From NCBI GenBank assembly GCA_964405925.1, contig CAYOQG010000004.1, positions 1 to 52,668 on the forward strand: 52,668 nucleotides of DNA, written 5' to 3'. The stretch comes from GCA-020344555 sp964405925 (GTDB lineage Bacteria > Planctomycetota > Phycisphaerae > UBA1845). Under the pieces are notes generated by a model. It ran no database searches, had not been told where the DNA came from, and worked only from the letters and a program-made list of their open reading frames with translations. Position numbers and translations under genes: made by a program. Below are positions 1 through 8,624 of this stretch, one piece after another; within the stretch, counting starts at the first letter, position 1; the number at the start of each line of letters is the position of its first letter.

Positions 1-1
1 C

Positions 2-280
2 CACGACCAAGCCGCAGCAATGGAGGCTGTCTTCTTCGTGGAGACCCCAACGTTCGGCGTTCGGAGGCACTCAGTCACGCGAGCCATGATGCGACGGCGA
101 CACGAGACCGTTACGACATCGTTTGGCGAGATCCGCATGAAAATTGGCGAACGGGCCGGTGCGGCCACAGCAAGCCCGGAGTATGACGACTGCAAGGCGG
201 CTGCAGAAAGGCACAACGTAGCCTTGCGTGACGTCTTTTCGGCAGCGAATGCCGCGTGGACCGTTAAGTCGACGGACTGA
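2..280 (+). CDS. larC: LarC C-terminal fragment (nickel-pincer cofactor nickel insertion protein), 5' end outside window
   Basis: The reading frame is open from the window edge (base 2) to the stop at 278-280, so only about 92 C-terminal residues are present. They match the LarC tail: the 'VETPTFGVRR' segment, then 'FGEIRMKIGE' and 'SPEYDDCKAAAERHNVALRDVF', the usual end of this family. LarC inserts nickel into the pyridinium bisthiocarboxylate mononucleotide to complete the nickel-pincer cofactor of lactate racemase-type enzymes, in the cytoplasm. LarA, LarB and LarE are not visible here and would have to lie upstream or elsewhere. The assignment rests on recognised C-terminal motifs only. 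Confidence 0.8.
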   Translation, partial: HDQAAAMEAVFFVETPTFGVRRHSVTRAMMRRRHETVTTSFGEIRMKIGERAGAATASPEYDDCKAAAERHNVALRDVFSAANAAWTVKSTD

Positions 281-350
281 CGAGCGCCTAAGAACGATGC
301 TCGCCTCTTCGCTAACCGCGCAGAGGCTGCTCGCAAGGAATCAGGTTCGC

Positions 351-986
351 ATGGAGGCGATGGTTCTTTCATTACCTTCCCCATGGGTGCATACGGTTGC
401 CGCGGGTGGCGGCGGCAAAATCGACATACCCCAAATACTGATGGTTGTGCTGGCGGTCGTTGCCCTGACCGCCGTGATGCTCTCAACACGACGTCGCGTC
501 CGTGATTCGGTGCGACAACCTTCCCACACTGCGCGGGAGCAATTCGCTCAGCTTAAGGAGCAAACCAAGGCTGTTCGTGATGTGGAACAGGTCATGCTGG
601 AACTGGATCAACTATCGCGTCAGATTCACGGCCGCCTCGACACCAAGCTTGCCCGTTTGGAGGTTGTCATACGCGACGCCGATGCACGGATTGCGAAGCT
701 CACACGATTACTGCAGCAGGCGGACGGCGGACCTCGAGTCGAAATCACCCTGGACGAGGAGAAGCCGTACGAGCCGTCAACCTGTGAACCTTTACAGGAA
801 GAGAGCAACCGACACTCGGCTGTATTCCGCCTCGTCGACAACGGTTCTTCTCCCCTCGAAATCGCCAAAAGGCTCGGACGCCCGGTGGGCGAGGTCGAGC
901 TAATCCTCGCCTTGCGGCAAACTCAGGAAAAGTCGCCAGCGGCCTCGCACCCCTCGGCACCGGCTGGTCCACCATCCCGCCAGTAA
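351..986 (+). CDS. Single-pass membrane protein with coiled coil and C-terminal helix-turn-helix-like segment
   Basis: This is an unnamed protein of about 211 residues. One hydrophobic segment near residues 22-43 (ILMVVLAVVALTAVML) is followed by Arg-rich stop-transfer residues. A charged coiled coil follows, rich in Leu, Glu, Gln and Arg. A short C-terminal region contains 'SPLEIAKRLGRPVGEVELILAL', which reads like a helix-turn-helix of the kind at the end of DUF6115/DUF2802-type membrane proteins. The start at 351 has AAGGA upstream and avoids overlap with larC; ATG 297 and ATG 360 are alternatives. It may be a cytoplasm-facing scaffold or regulator, but the function is unknown. Confidence 0.65.
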   Translation: MEAMVLSLPSPWVHTVAAGGGGKIDIPQILMVVLAVVALTAVMLSTRRRVRDSVRQPSHTAREQFAQLKEQTKAVRDVEQVMLELDQLSRQIHGRLDTKLARLEVVIRDADARIAKLTRLLQQADGGPRVEITLDEEKPYEPSTCEPLQEESNRHSAVFRLVDNGSSPLEIAKRLGRPVGEVELILALRQTQEKSPAASHPSAPAGPPSRQ

Positions 987-1244
987 GCGCGGATCAGTGT
1001 CGATGCAGGCTTCCGGCCCAGGAGGGCCGCTGTCTCCAACCGGCGCGGGGGACACCCTCTGCTGTGGGCAGCTTCGTCGCAACCGGGCGCGGCGCGCGTC
1101 GATCGTTCGCATATTGAGCAAACTTGTATGAAACCCGAACGACGTGGCGTGCGGGCGAATCGATGCCTATTATGAATTGGGAGGCGATGCCACGCCGCAA
1201 GCTGGCAGGTCGCATGAATCTTGGAGTCTTGGGGCAACGTACAC

Positions 1245-2063
1245 ATGGGGTTATCGGTCACCTTCGTCCGCGGCCCGCGATGTTCCGGCAAGAGCACCCT
1301 TATCAGTGCTATGATCGACCGATTGTGGCACACGAAGCCCCACTACCTCCGCCTCGTCAAATCGGGCTCGGGCAAGCATCCACCTAAACCGTGTTCCAAG
1401 AAGCCAACGGATTGCGGCGTCGCCAGCGCTCGCTGGATCGAGTATGACGAGGAGCACATCTTCGAGATCCTGCCGGAGGCGCTGACCGCCATCCACCACC
1501 GGGACCGATACGGAGCCGTGGTGATCGAAGCCGAGGCGGAGAACATCCTGCGACATGCTTACCCCTACGACCACCGGATCTTTCTAATGCCGCTTCCGAG
1601 CAGCGTAAAGGAGCTCTTCCGCGATCCATCACGAGCGGCTGACGAGATGAAGCGAGTCCTGGACGACACTGCGGCGTTCGCCTCCGAGATTTTCGGGTTG
1701 TTCTCATATCCACTTCCAGAGGAAGAACTTGACCCATCCGAGCAGCGTCCTGACCTGACCGACTCGCAAATGCGGGGTTTTCTGTACTCGCCATTGGGCG
1801 ACGAACTGGCTACCCGCATCCAGCTTCAGCAACCCTACCACGGTCTGGTGGAAAGCGACGTGATCGTGGTCAACACGAGCGTGGGCAGAAAAGGCCCCCA
1901 AACCGCCGAGTGCCTCCGGCGCGTAGAGCGGTTGCTGGAGCGGATACGCGGGATCACCGGCCGGCGCGGGGAGCTGATCCTCTGCGACCTCCGCGACCTC
2001 AACGGCAAGGTTGGCAAGAAGCTTTTCAAAGCCCTCAAACCCTTGTGCCAGACCGGGAAGTAG
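1245..2063 (+). CDS. P-loop NTPase of unknown function
   Basis: The protein has about 272 residues and no recognised name. A Walker A motif, GPRCSGKST, sits at residues 10-18 right after a hydrophobic beta strand, so it should bind a nucleotide. A conserved-looking 'YGAVVIEAEAENI' may be the Walker B-like strand. The general layout resembles guanylate-kinase or MobB-type P-loop proteins, but no family-specific motif confirms either. ATG 1245 places the P-loop at the normal N-terminal position; an in-frame TTG at 1221 is possible but less likely. It is followed after 144 bp by an RNase HII-like gene on the same strand, so the two may be co-transcribed. Confidence 0.6.
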   Translation: MGLSVTFVRGPRCSGKSTLISAMIDRLWHTKPHYLRLVKSGSGKHPPKPCSKKPTDCGVASARWIEYDEEHIFEILPEALTAIHHRDRYGAVVIEAEAENILRHAYPYDHRIFLMPLPSSVKELFRDPSRAADEMKRVLDDTAAFASEIFGLFSYPLPEEELDPSEQRPDLTDSQMRGFLYSPLGDELATRIQLQQPYHGLVESDVIVVNTSVGRKGPQTAECLRRVERLLERIRGITGRRGELILCDLRDLNGKVGKKLFKALKPLCQTGK

Positions 2064-2207
2064 CACCCCGCCGGGTCGGAGCATTTTCCAGTCAATCGTC
2101 GAGTCATCCAGGCATCCGGATGGTTGCACGGAGCGAACCCAGCGCATACGTTTCCCAACGGCTGACGACCAGAGTGGACAGCAAGTCCGGCGCGAAGGGA
2201 CCTGTGA

Positions 2208-3170
2208 ATGGCCATATTGGCTGGTATCGACGAGGCGGGGTTTGGTCCGACGTTGGGACCGCTGGTTGTCACTGGTGTGACATTCCGAGTGCCGGATCAA
2301 CAGCTTGGTCAATGTTTGTGGAAAACGCTTCGAGCAACTTGCGGCCAGAAAGTCACCAAGAAAGCCCGTCGGCTGGTCATTACCGACAGCAAGAAGCTGT
2401 ACAACTCACGCGGTGGATTGAGCACCCTGGAGCGAGCGGCGCTGGTGATGCTGGCTGTCAGCGGCCATCGGCCTTTACGTTGGCGGGCGTTGCTCGACGT
2501 AATCGCGCCCGACGCCGGTGAGCTTGTCGACCAGTATCCCTGGTACGCAGCCGCCGACGTGTCACTTCCACTGACACAGGACGTCGGTGACATCGGAACC
2601 CGGGCCAATGCGATTCGCAAGGACTGCCAGGATCATGGCATCATCCTGGAGAAAATCCACAGTGAGCTGCTTCCCGTTGGTCATTACAATCGGCTCGTCT
2701 CTAACACCCGAAACAAGGCCGTCGTCCTGCTGGGATTGGTGCTTCGGGTGGTGGATCGGATCATGCGACTTGCGCCCGGCGAGCGCGTCCGACTTTACGT
2801 GGATCGACTCGGCGGCCGCATCCGCTACCGTGACGCCCTGATGACCGCGATCCAGGGCCACGAACTTCAGATTGTGGAAGAGACACCGACACGCAGCGCC
2901 TATCGCCTCGTCCGATCAGAGCGGACCTGCGAAATCGCCTTTGTCACCGGCGGTGATGCCCGCCATTTCCCCGTAGCGCTGGCGAGCGTGTACAGCAAGT
3001 ACTTGCGGGAGCTCCAGATGCACGTCTTCAACCGCTACTGGTGCGAACGGATCGACGGGCTGTACCCCACAGCCGGGTACTACAGCGATGCCCAGCGATG
3101 GCTCCAAGAGGCGTCCACGGAGATCGACCGCGGGTCGTTTGATCGATGCATGCTCGTGCGGGAGCGATAA
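2208..3170 (+). CDS. Divergent ribonuclease HII-like protein
   Basis: The N-terminus 'AGIDEAGFGPTLGPLVV' (from residue 5) has the register of the RNase HII signature GIDEAGRGPLAGPVV, including the adjacent Asp-Glu pair. Further in-order matches are 'YVDRLGG' (second acidic motif), 'GDARHFPVALASVYSKYLRE' (like the family's DA...ASI.AK..RD block) and a late 'GYYSDAQRWL'. RNase HII cleaves RNA at RNA-DNA junctions in duplex DNA. Two things are odd: the conserved Arg of DEAGRG is Phe here, and the protein is about 320 residues against roughly 200-220 for ordinary RNase HII. It may be a lineage-specific paralogue with altered substrate recognition. Whether a normal rnhB exists elsewhere cannot be seen. 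Confidence 0.6.
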   Translation: MAILAGIDEAGFGPTLGPLVVTGVTFRVPDQQLGQCLWKTLRATCGQKVTKKARRLVITDSKKLYNSRGGLSTLERAALVMLAVSGHRPLRWRALLDVIAPDAGELVDQYPWYAAADVSLPLTQDVGDIGTRANAIRKDCQDHGIILEKIHSELLPVGHYNRLVSNTRNKAVVLLGLVLRVVDRIMRLAPGERVRLYVDRLGGRIRYRDALMTAIQGHELQIVEETPTRSAYRLVRSERTCEIAFVTGGDARHFPVALASVYSKYLRELQMHVFNRYWCERIDGLYPTAGYYSDAQRWLQEASTEIDRGSFDRCMLVRER

Positions 3171-3221
3171 CCCAGGGCTCGAGGGAGGCTCGCAGGGAAG
3201 GGGTTTTTCGGTGTTTCTGGA

Positions 3222-3238
3222 TCACCGGTGGCCGGTGA
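3222..3238. other. Perfect 7-bp hairpin between the RNase HII-like and STAS genes
   Basis: TCACCGG and CCGGTGA pair perfectly around a 3-nt loop TGG. There is no T-run, so it is not a typical Rho-independent terminator. It lies 11 bp upstream of the promoter proposed for the STAS gene. Confidence 0.4.
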
Positions 3239-3248
3239 CCGCACGTGA

Positions 3249-3277
3249 TTGACACGACCCGGGCAGCCCGTTACGGT
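3249..3277 (+). promoter_or_regulatory. Candidate sigma-70-type promoter for the STAS gene
   Basis: A perfect TTGACA (3249-3254) is followed after exactly 17 bp by TACGGT (3272-3277), which keeps the TAxxxT positions of a -10 box. The leader would be about 25 nt, and the GTG start at 3308 has CGGAG about 9 nt upstream. Confidence 0.5.
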
Positions 3278-3307
3278 GTTGCACGACCGTAAATCGGAGT
3301 TGATCCC

Positions 3308-3646
3308 GTGTCTATTGAGCGTTGGTCCGACAGTATCCTGGTCGTTGAGCTTCAAGATGATCCAGCCTTTACGGATGATCTCAGCTCGCTGCTCGACCAG
3401 GTGGACAATGACAGTGAGGTCGATGTCGTCCTCGACCTTGGCGGTGTCAGCTACTTGAACTCGTCCAACATCGCCAAGCTTCTCAAGCTCCGCAAACGGC
3501 TGCTCAACAGCAAGCGACGACTCGTGCTTTGCGGAATCGACACCAACGTGTGGGGTCTGTTCCTCGTTACCGGCCTCGACAAAGTGTTCGAGTTCACGGA
3601 TAACGTCGCCAACGGGCTGGCTACCGTGCAGCTAGCGAGCGAGTGA
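3308..3646 (+). CDS. STAS-domain anti-sigma factor antagonist-like protein
   Basis: This is a 112-residue single-domain protein with the STAS pattern: an N-terminal beta hairpin, then 'VVLDLGGVSYLNSSNIAKLLKL', and a C-terminal 'LVLCGIDTNVWGLFLVTGLDKVFEF'. In SpoIIAA/RsbV-type proteins the loop before the second helix carries D-S-S/T and the Ser is phosphorylated by an anti-sigma kinase. Here the equivalent is Asn51-Ser52-Ser53, so the Ser is kept and the Asp is replaced. It probably acts in the cytoplasm in a partner-switching pathway, but no kinase, phosphatase or sigma factor partner is adjacent. The start is GTG 3308, chosen for its CGGAG ribosome site. Confidence 0.8.
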   Translation: MSIERWSDSILVVELQDDPAFTDDLSSLLDQVDNDSEVDVVLDLGGVSYLNSSNIAKLLKLRKRLLNSKRRLVLCGIDTNVWGLFLVTGLDKVFEFTDNVANGLATVQLASE

Positions 3647-3754
3647 GGCCGGGTCCGCACGATATTCCCCTCCCCTCCTGACACATCGCTACAACCGCAG
3701 GGAATCGCGTCCACTTGGGCCGCCCCAGCCAAGCCGTCTCCCGAGAAGATGCTC

Positions 3755-4330
3755 TTACCGGCGAGGCTCCTTGACTTCCTGGGCCTGTGACCGGGTCTCA
3801 CGAAGCATCTTCAAAGCTTCGGTACTGTAAAGACCCGCTTTGTCGAGCTGCATCACCCGCCGCCACGCCTTGCGGGCAGTTTGGACCTGACCTGCTCGTG
3901 TAGCGAGTCGTGCCGATAGAAGATGGAGGTCGAGATCCTCGTCGTCGATGCGGGAGGCTATATTCAGTAGGTCCCGGGCTTCGGCGTAACGCCCCCCTTC
4001 AATCGCTTGGGTGATGCCCTCACGCAACAGGCCGAGTTCCCGCTCGCATTGCGCCCCGGAGACGAGTCCGGTCTGTTTCCATGCAAGCCACTGAGAGACC
4101 AGCCAAACCGCACCGGCCGCCACGCCTGTGGCGGTCAACAGGATCAAGGGAATACTGGCTGGCGCGATCATCCAGCCTGTCAGAGCAACCTGGGCGAAAA
4201 CCGCGAAGAGGACCGCCAGGGCGATCCCCAGTCCCTCCCGGCGGAGGATCACCAGACCGATCCCGGGCGCGACCAGGTTCAATACCAGTGCCCAGGCACG
4301 ACGGGCTCGCCTCTTGTTCATTGGGTCCAT
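3755..4330 (-). CDS. Membrane protein with TPR-like tail
   Basis: The protein has about 191 residues. Two or three hydrophobic segments occupy roughly the first 90 residues (ALVLNLVAPGIGLVIL, ALAVLFAVFAQVALT and IPLILLTATGVAAGAVWLV). The cytoplasmic tail has helices of TPR type ('QAIEGGRYAEARDLLNIAS', 'ARLATRAGQVQTARKAWRRVMQ'). It runs convergently to the STAS gene. ATG 4330 is used as the start; ATG 4321 is equally possible. It is probably an inner-membrane scaffold; no named family was recognised. Confidence 0.6.
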   Translation of the reverse strand: MDPMNKRRARRAWALVLNLVAPGIGLVILRREGLGIALAVLFAVFAQVALTGWMIAPASIPLILLTATGVAAGAVWLVSQWLAWKQTGLVSGAQCERELGLLREGITQAIEGGRYAEARDLLNIASRIDDEDLDLHLLSARLATRAGQVQTARKAWRRVMQLDKAGLYSTEALKMLRETRSQAQEVKEPRR

Positions 4331-4477
4331 ACAACACCCGACCCGGCGGCTGCTCAACGCAGTCCGCGCGTCAACGTGGAGTCAGAAGCACAAGTATAGC
4401 CGCGGCAGCCGTGACCGGCACCAGTGAGCCTTGGGCAAGCGCCTTGCGTCTTTCGCCACGCCTTTGATAATGCCGTC

Positions 4478-5029
4478 ATGTCTCAGGTTCCCAAGGCTGG
4501 CATCCGTGCAATTGGTGTGTGCTGTCTGGCGTTGAGCGGCTGTGCGTCGACCGGCCTATCGCCCCTGAGCTACGGCGTGCGGCGCGTAGAGGGCGGGAAT
4601 GACGTCACCTTGTTCAACGCAGCCCGGGCAGTGCTGGCCGACCTGGGCTACCAAATCGACCGTGCGGACGCTATCGCAGGCGTGATCACGACACGGCCCG
4701 TGCTGCAATCTTGGCGCTCGAGCGACGCCCCCGCCCGGATAAGTTCGGGAGGGCAATGGCGACATGTCGTCGAAGTGCAGCTTGACGAACGGGCTGAGGC
4801 TGTCAATGTGTACTGTAAGGTCTCGATTCAGCAACAGGTGACCGCAGCCCATCGCATGTTCGCCTACGACCGCTCGGGCTCGGACCTTCCGGGGGACACG
4901 CCAATCGAACGTGATGCGGCTACGACAGAGGAGCAAAACACAGTTTGGCAGACTGTTCGCCGGGACAAGGCGGCTGAGCGCCGTATTCTGGAAGCCATTC
5001 TTGAGCGGGCCCAGCCCCGGCCGGGCTGA
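4478..5029 (+). CDS. Putative lipoprotein of unknown function
   Basis: The protein has 183 residues. The signal peptide ends in the lipobox LSGC, so it should be processed by signal peptidase II and anchored by a lipid. The mature part contains 'NAARAVLADLGYQIDRADAIAGVITTRP', the pattern of small envelope proteins in which a gene copy's alpha/beta domain measures 'difference from threshold', and ends in a charged helix. ATG 4478 starts the signal peptide correctly; the open frame extends further upstream but those residues would precede the signal. No function can be assigned. Confidence 0.65.
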   Translation: MSQVPKAGIRAIGVCCLALSGCASTGLSPLSYGVRRVEGGNDVTLFNAARAVLADLGYQIDRADAIAGVITTRPVLQSWRSSDAPARISSGGQWRHVVEVQLDERAEAVNVYCKVSIQQQVTAAHRMFAYDRSGSDLPGDTPIERDAATTEEQNTVWQTVRRDKAAERRILEAILERAQPRPG

Positions 5030-5069
5030 TTGGGCCGCAAGCCATACCTGTTGTGCCAGCTTGTTCCCG

Positions 5070-5741
5070 TTAACGCCGCCTGCGAGCCACAGACGCTAAC
5101 CCCGCCAGGGCCATAAGGGCCAACGTAGTCGGTTCGGGGACGACCGCACCGGATGCCAGGGTGGTCGCGCCCGAGAAACCCTGCGGTGCGCCCGCCGGGT
5201 CTGTAAACCACGCCCCAAACGCCAGGGCAATCGTGTTCCCCGCAAGCTCGTCCGGAAAGATCAGGGAGAAAGAGGAGCCGCCATTACCATCGAACGTGCC
5301 GTCCCCGGTTTGGTCAATGATGGCGACATTGTCGAGGAGCCCAACGAAGTTGGCTGAGCCGTTGTAGACCCAGTTACCGATCACATCGGCTGTGATCTGA
5401 TCACCCGTCAGATCGGTGATGGTGAGCATGCCGACACCGTCTGCGTCAAGCTGCGTGATGTCCGATAAGGTCAGGCTCAGGTCGAAGGCGGCTGACAGAC
5501 CGAAGCCACCGTCCGCCAACGTCCCCGCGAAGAATACGTCACCGATCGGGGCGATGAGCCGGGTCACGTCGCCATCGGTGTCGGCGTCGTCAACTGCGGT
5601 GAATACACTGGACGCGGCATCGAAGCTGCCATCCAGGTCGCTGTAGGTAAACGACAGGACGTCTTCCGCAGAGGCTACGCTTGAACAGGTTGCGATCAAG
5701 GCAGCCGCCGCAAAGGCAAAGAGTACGCTGAAACGTTGCAT
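5070..5741 (-). CDS. PEP-CTERM sorted secreted protein
   Basis: The protein has 223 residues with a signal peptide (FAFAAAALIATCSSVASAE) and a C-terminal tripartite tail: VPEPTT, a hydrophobic stretch ALMALAGLASVA, then RRRR. This is the PEP-CTERM signal recognised by exosortase (EpsH/XrtA type), which processes proteins during export to the surface or matrix. The mature region is Asp/Gly/Thr-rich and beta-prone, with no enzyme motif. ATG 5741 is preceded by a strong GGGAGGGGGG at 6 nt spacing. No exosortase gene is in the window. Confidence 0.85.
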   Translation of the reverse strand: MQRFSVLFAFAAAALIATCSSVASAEDVLSFTYSDLDGSFDAASSVFTAVDDADTDGDVTRLIAPIGDVFFAGTLADGGFGLSAAFDLSLTLSDITQLDADGVGMLTITDLTGDQITADVIGNWVYNGSANFVGLLDNVAIIDQTGDGTFDGNGGSSFSLIFPDELAGNTIALAFGAWFTDPAGAPQGFSGATTLASGAVVPEPTTLALMALAGLASVARRRR

Positions 5742-6153
5742 GCTATTCCCCCCTCCCGAAGGCACAACAAGCCGTTGGAAACCCACGCTGTCGAGACCCA
5801 AAAATGAACTCCACTAAGTTTAGCATTATAGCAAGTACACCAGCCATAGTCTCGGTCGACAAGAGATTGGCACCGAATTAAGTGTTGAGAAGCGGCGAAG
5901 CGGATGGGGTCCTATAGTCTCGTTTGTATCATCGGTTCGACAGGGTGGGACCTATAACGAGAAAACTCTCTCCGATTCGCACGAGGTCCAGTAAGTCACT
6001 TCCGGCGCCCGCAGACGTAAGCCACAAGCAGGACTTGTCCCATAACACATGCAAACGTTCAAGTGAGGTTTGTCCCGACTGCCAGGCCTACGTCGTTTGA
6101 GGCTATCGAGAAACGGGTGAGCCAGACTACTGGGCGCAGCGAAACAGGGTGGA
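5742..6153. other. Intergenic stretch upstream of the PEP-CTERM gene
   Basis: It holds the ribosome site and the extended -10 candidate for the PEP-CTERM gene. The remainder, up to the stop codon of the FG-GAP gene, shows no convincing ORF, RNA gene or repeat. Confidence 0.5.
5825..5833 (-). promoter_or_regulatory. Candidate extended -10 promoter for the PEP-CTERM gene
   Basis: On the minus strand the sequence reads TGCTATAAT, a perfect -10 with the TGn extension. No good -35 lies 17 bp upstream, as expected for extended -10 promoters. The leader would be roughly 75-80 nt to ATG 5741. Confidence 0.45.
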
Positions 6154-8421
6154 TCATTTCGTCGCCGAGCAGTCCGGCGGCCCGTCGAACGGGTATGGAT
6201 CACCTCGGAAGGCATCCACACAAGAGGAGATGTCGACGAAATCGACCACCAAGTCTGGGATGTTGCCTGCCAGATCTGCTCTTGCCTTGATCACCGCTCC
6301 AGGGAGATTCTTGAACTTTTCAACCACGGCGGTGATGTCAATGAAATCGATCCGCCCGTCCGGCGGTGTGCACGGTGGCGCCCCGCAGTCACCAACGAGA
6401 TCCCCCCAATCAGGGCTGGTCACCACGGTCAGCGGTGCCGAGTAGTCAAGCTCTTCACTCAAATTGCAGCCGCCCACGATGGCGTCGATGGAATAAGACG
6501 CACCAGGTACGATCGCATTGCTGAGAACGTGAACAAGGCCCTCGCTTCCCCAATCGTGCAGAACCGGATCGCATACCAATCGAGCAGCCCTGAATGTCGG
6601 TGAAGGCGTGCTGCCCGAATTGGCTGAATGCTCCGTGACGTCCGTCGGTAAACTTACCCACATGGTCTGCCCCTCCAGCCCCGCGAACACCTGGGGTAGT
6701 GAGCTGAGGGTCACTCGAAGGGCAGTCAGACGGCCAGGATTGCCCGGCACCAGGGAAATCGCCCGGTTCTTGGCCATCACCTCCGGTGCTTCAAGCTCCG
6801 GGGGAGCGACGGGATGGCAGGGACACTCGACAAACAGCGGTGGATCCCCCGGACCCGACCATGCCAATGTGAATCGTCGCCAATCCTCGCAATCGACGTC
6901 ATCATCGTTGTCAAAATCGCCCGGTTCGCATCCAGGCGAAACGGGGCCGCCACCTAGACCGGTGTAGCACAGCTCAAACTCGGCGAAGTCGTCTGCGTCC
7001 ACGTCCCCATCGTCGTCGAAGTCGCCGCCTGACGGCACGGCATTGTGGTTGTAGTAGAGCTGGTTACCCTGAGCGTCCCAGTTGGTGATCGCCATGTCGG
7101 GCTTGAGCGAGTACACATACTGCACAGTCACGGCGCTGGAGGGCGTAGGCCCCACACTCACCCAACCATGCACCAGGTCAAACGTGAACTCATGCGGACC
7201 AAGCGGCGTGTCGTCCACGCTCACAGACTCAATATACTGGATGGGTTGATGGGCTACGTGGAAGAGATGTCCGCTGGGGGAAGAGGCAGCATCGAAGACC
7301 TCTGTCGCGAATCGCAGCCCGTCATTGTTCACGTCCCCGAAAACGATCGCTTCGACCACGCTGTCACCAACAGACTCCCAATCGGGACCAGAGGGGTAGA
7401 GGCCACCCGTGTTCATGAAGTAATGCGTATATCCCCACCAGCTCCCCGTAGCCATGTCCAGGTCGCCGTCCGCATCGATGTCCGCCAGGGCAACCGCTGA
7501 TCCGTAGCCTTCAAAATGTGACCAGGTCGGCGTCGTCGTGAAGAAACCACCTATAAGACCGTCATAGCGTCGAATGTCCCCGCTGCCGCCGAGCTGGATG
7601 TTGTCGGTCATGAACAACTCGAACCAGCCATCACCGTCGACGTCGCCGTAGGTGCCCATGACCACGTCCTGATCGGGATTGTCCGTTGTATGCCACGTGG
7701 CCGTCGTTGCCAGCGTACCTTGGTTGTTGACGTAGACCCACGTATCGGTTGCCTCACCAGTCCCGACAAGGTCGAGCCAACCGTCGCCATTGACGTCGCA
7801 GAAGAACACGTCCCCATAATCCCACGTGTCGTCGGAGACCCACGAGGGTGTCGGTTCCAGTGCCCCGTCTATGTTGAAGTAAACGTGAGTAGGCCAAGTG
7901 TGTGGGTCCCAGTAGGGCCACCCAGTCCCGACGGCCAGGTCGGGTCGTCCGTCCGCGTTGACATCACCGAAGGACACGTGAAACGCTGCCAGCTCGTCCG
8001 GAGATTCCCAATCAGGCAGCGAAGACAGCGCGCCACCATTGTTGAGGTAAAGTCGCGCGGTCGGGGCCCCCAAATCCTCCCAGGTCAAGCCGACCGCGAC
8101 ATCGAGCCAGCCGTCGCCATTGACGTCCGCCACGCTGATGTGACCGTTGTATTCGGCGTCGCCTGAAGACCAGTCCGGTGTGGCGGGGAAGCCCCCCGCA
8201 CCCGTATTGTAATAGACGACAAGCTGTTGGCGCTGCATGTCGTTGCCGTTGGCGACGACAAAATCCAACCACCCGTCCCGATCCAGATCGACCAACGCCC
8301 CGCCGGTGCTGACCGGCGTATCAGTCGAGACCCATTCAGGTGTTGTGTCGTAGACGAGCTGCGCTTGTCCAGAGCGAACGAGTAACAGCGTGAGGAGGAT
8401 CGTGGCCCCTGCCGTCCTCAT
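6154..8421 (-). CDS. Secreted FG-GAP/VCBS repeat protein with dockerin-like calcium modules
   Basis: The protein has 755 residues with a signal peptide ending near GQAQ. Residues of about 25-400 carry repeated 'DVNGDGWLDLAVG'-type units (DVDGDGWFELF, DVNADGRPDLAVG, DIDADGDLDMATG), the FG-GAP/VCBS beta-propeller pattern with calcium-binding Asp loops. Near residues 465-530 is a pair of loops, 'DFDDDGDVDADDF' and 'DFDNDDDVDCEDW', of the dockerin-like type. A further pair at the C-terminus reads 'DGRIDFIDI' and 'LVVDFVDISS'. The protein probably acts outside the cell in adhesion or polymer binding. No PEP-CTERM tail is present. ATG 8421 follows AAAGGAGGGA at ideal spacing. A near-identical dockerin module recurs in the M1 peptidase at 46.4-48.9 kb. 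Confidence 0.85.
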   Translation of the reverse strand: MRTAGATILLTLLLVRSGQAQLVYDTTPEWVSTDTPVSTGGALVDLDRDGWLDFVVANGNDMQRQQLVVYYNTGAGGFPATPDWSSGDAEYNGHISVADVNGDGWLDVAVGLTWEDLGAPTARLYLNNGGALSSLPDWESPDELAAFHVSFGDVNADGRPDLAVGTGWPYWDPHTWPTHVYFNIDGALEPTPSWVSDDTWDYGDVFFCDVNGDGWLDLVGTGEATDTWVYVNNQGTLATTATWHTTDNPDQDVVMGTYGDVDGDGWFELFMTDNIQLGGSGDIRRYDGLIGGFFTTTPTWSHFEGYGSAVALADIDADGDLDMATGSWWGYTHYFMNTGGLYPSGPDWESVGDSVVEAIVFGDVNNDGLRFATEVFDAASSPSGHLFHVAHQPIQYIESVSVDDTPLGPHEFTFDLVHGWVSVGPTPSSAVTVQYVYSLKPDMAITNWDAQGNQLYYNHNAVPSGGDFDDDGDVDADDFAEFELCYTGLGGGPVSPGCEPGDFDNDDDVDCEDWRRFTLAWSGPGDPPLFVECPCHPVAPPELEAPEVMAKNRAISLVPGNPGRLTALRVTLSSLPQVFAGLEGQTMWVSLPTDVTEHSANSGSTPSPTFRAARLVCDPVLHDWGSEGLVHVLSNAIVPGASYSIDAIVGGCNLSEELDYSAPLTVVTSPDWGDLVGDCGAPPCTPPDGRIDFIDITAVVEKFKNLPGAVIKARADLAGNIPDLVVDFVDISSCVDAFRGDPYPFDGPPDCSATK

Positions 8422-8624
8422 GATGGTCCCTCCTTTCGCACACGTTTAGCGTCCCCGAGTTTACCACGCTATCGCCCAAATCCGAAATGGAAACCCAAGA
8501 GACATAGTCGGGCTTCCCGGAAACCCGTTTCTCGTCCCAGGTGCAAGCGAACGTGAACCACATGTGCATGAGGCCAAGCGGACACCGATTAACGTAGCCT
8601 GTGGGCCTGCCAGTCGAAAACACC

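Noticed and set aside
5881..5990. Possible tRNA because of GGTTCGACAGGG
   Set aside because: No matching acceptor stem, D-arm or anticodon arm could be drawn around it.
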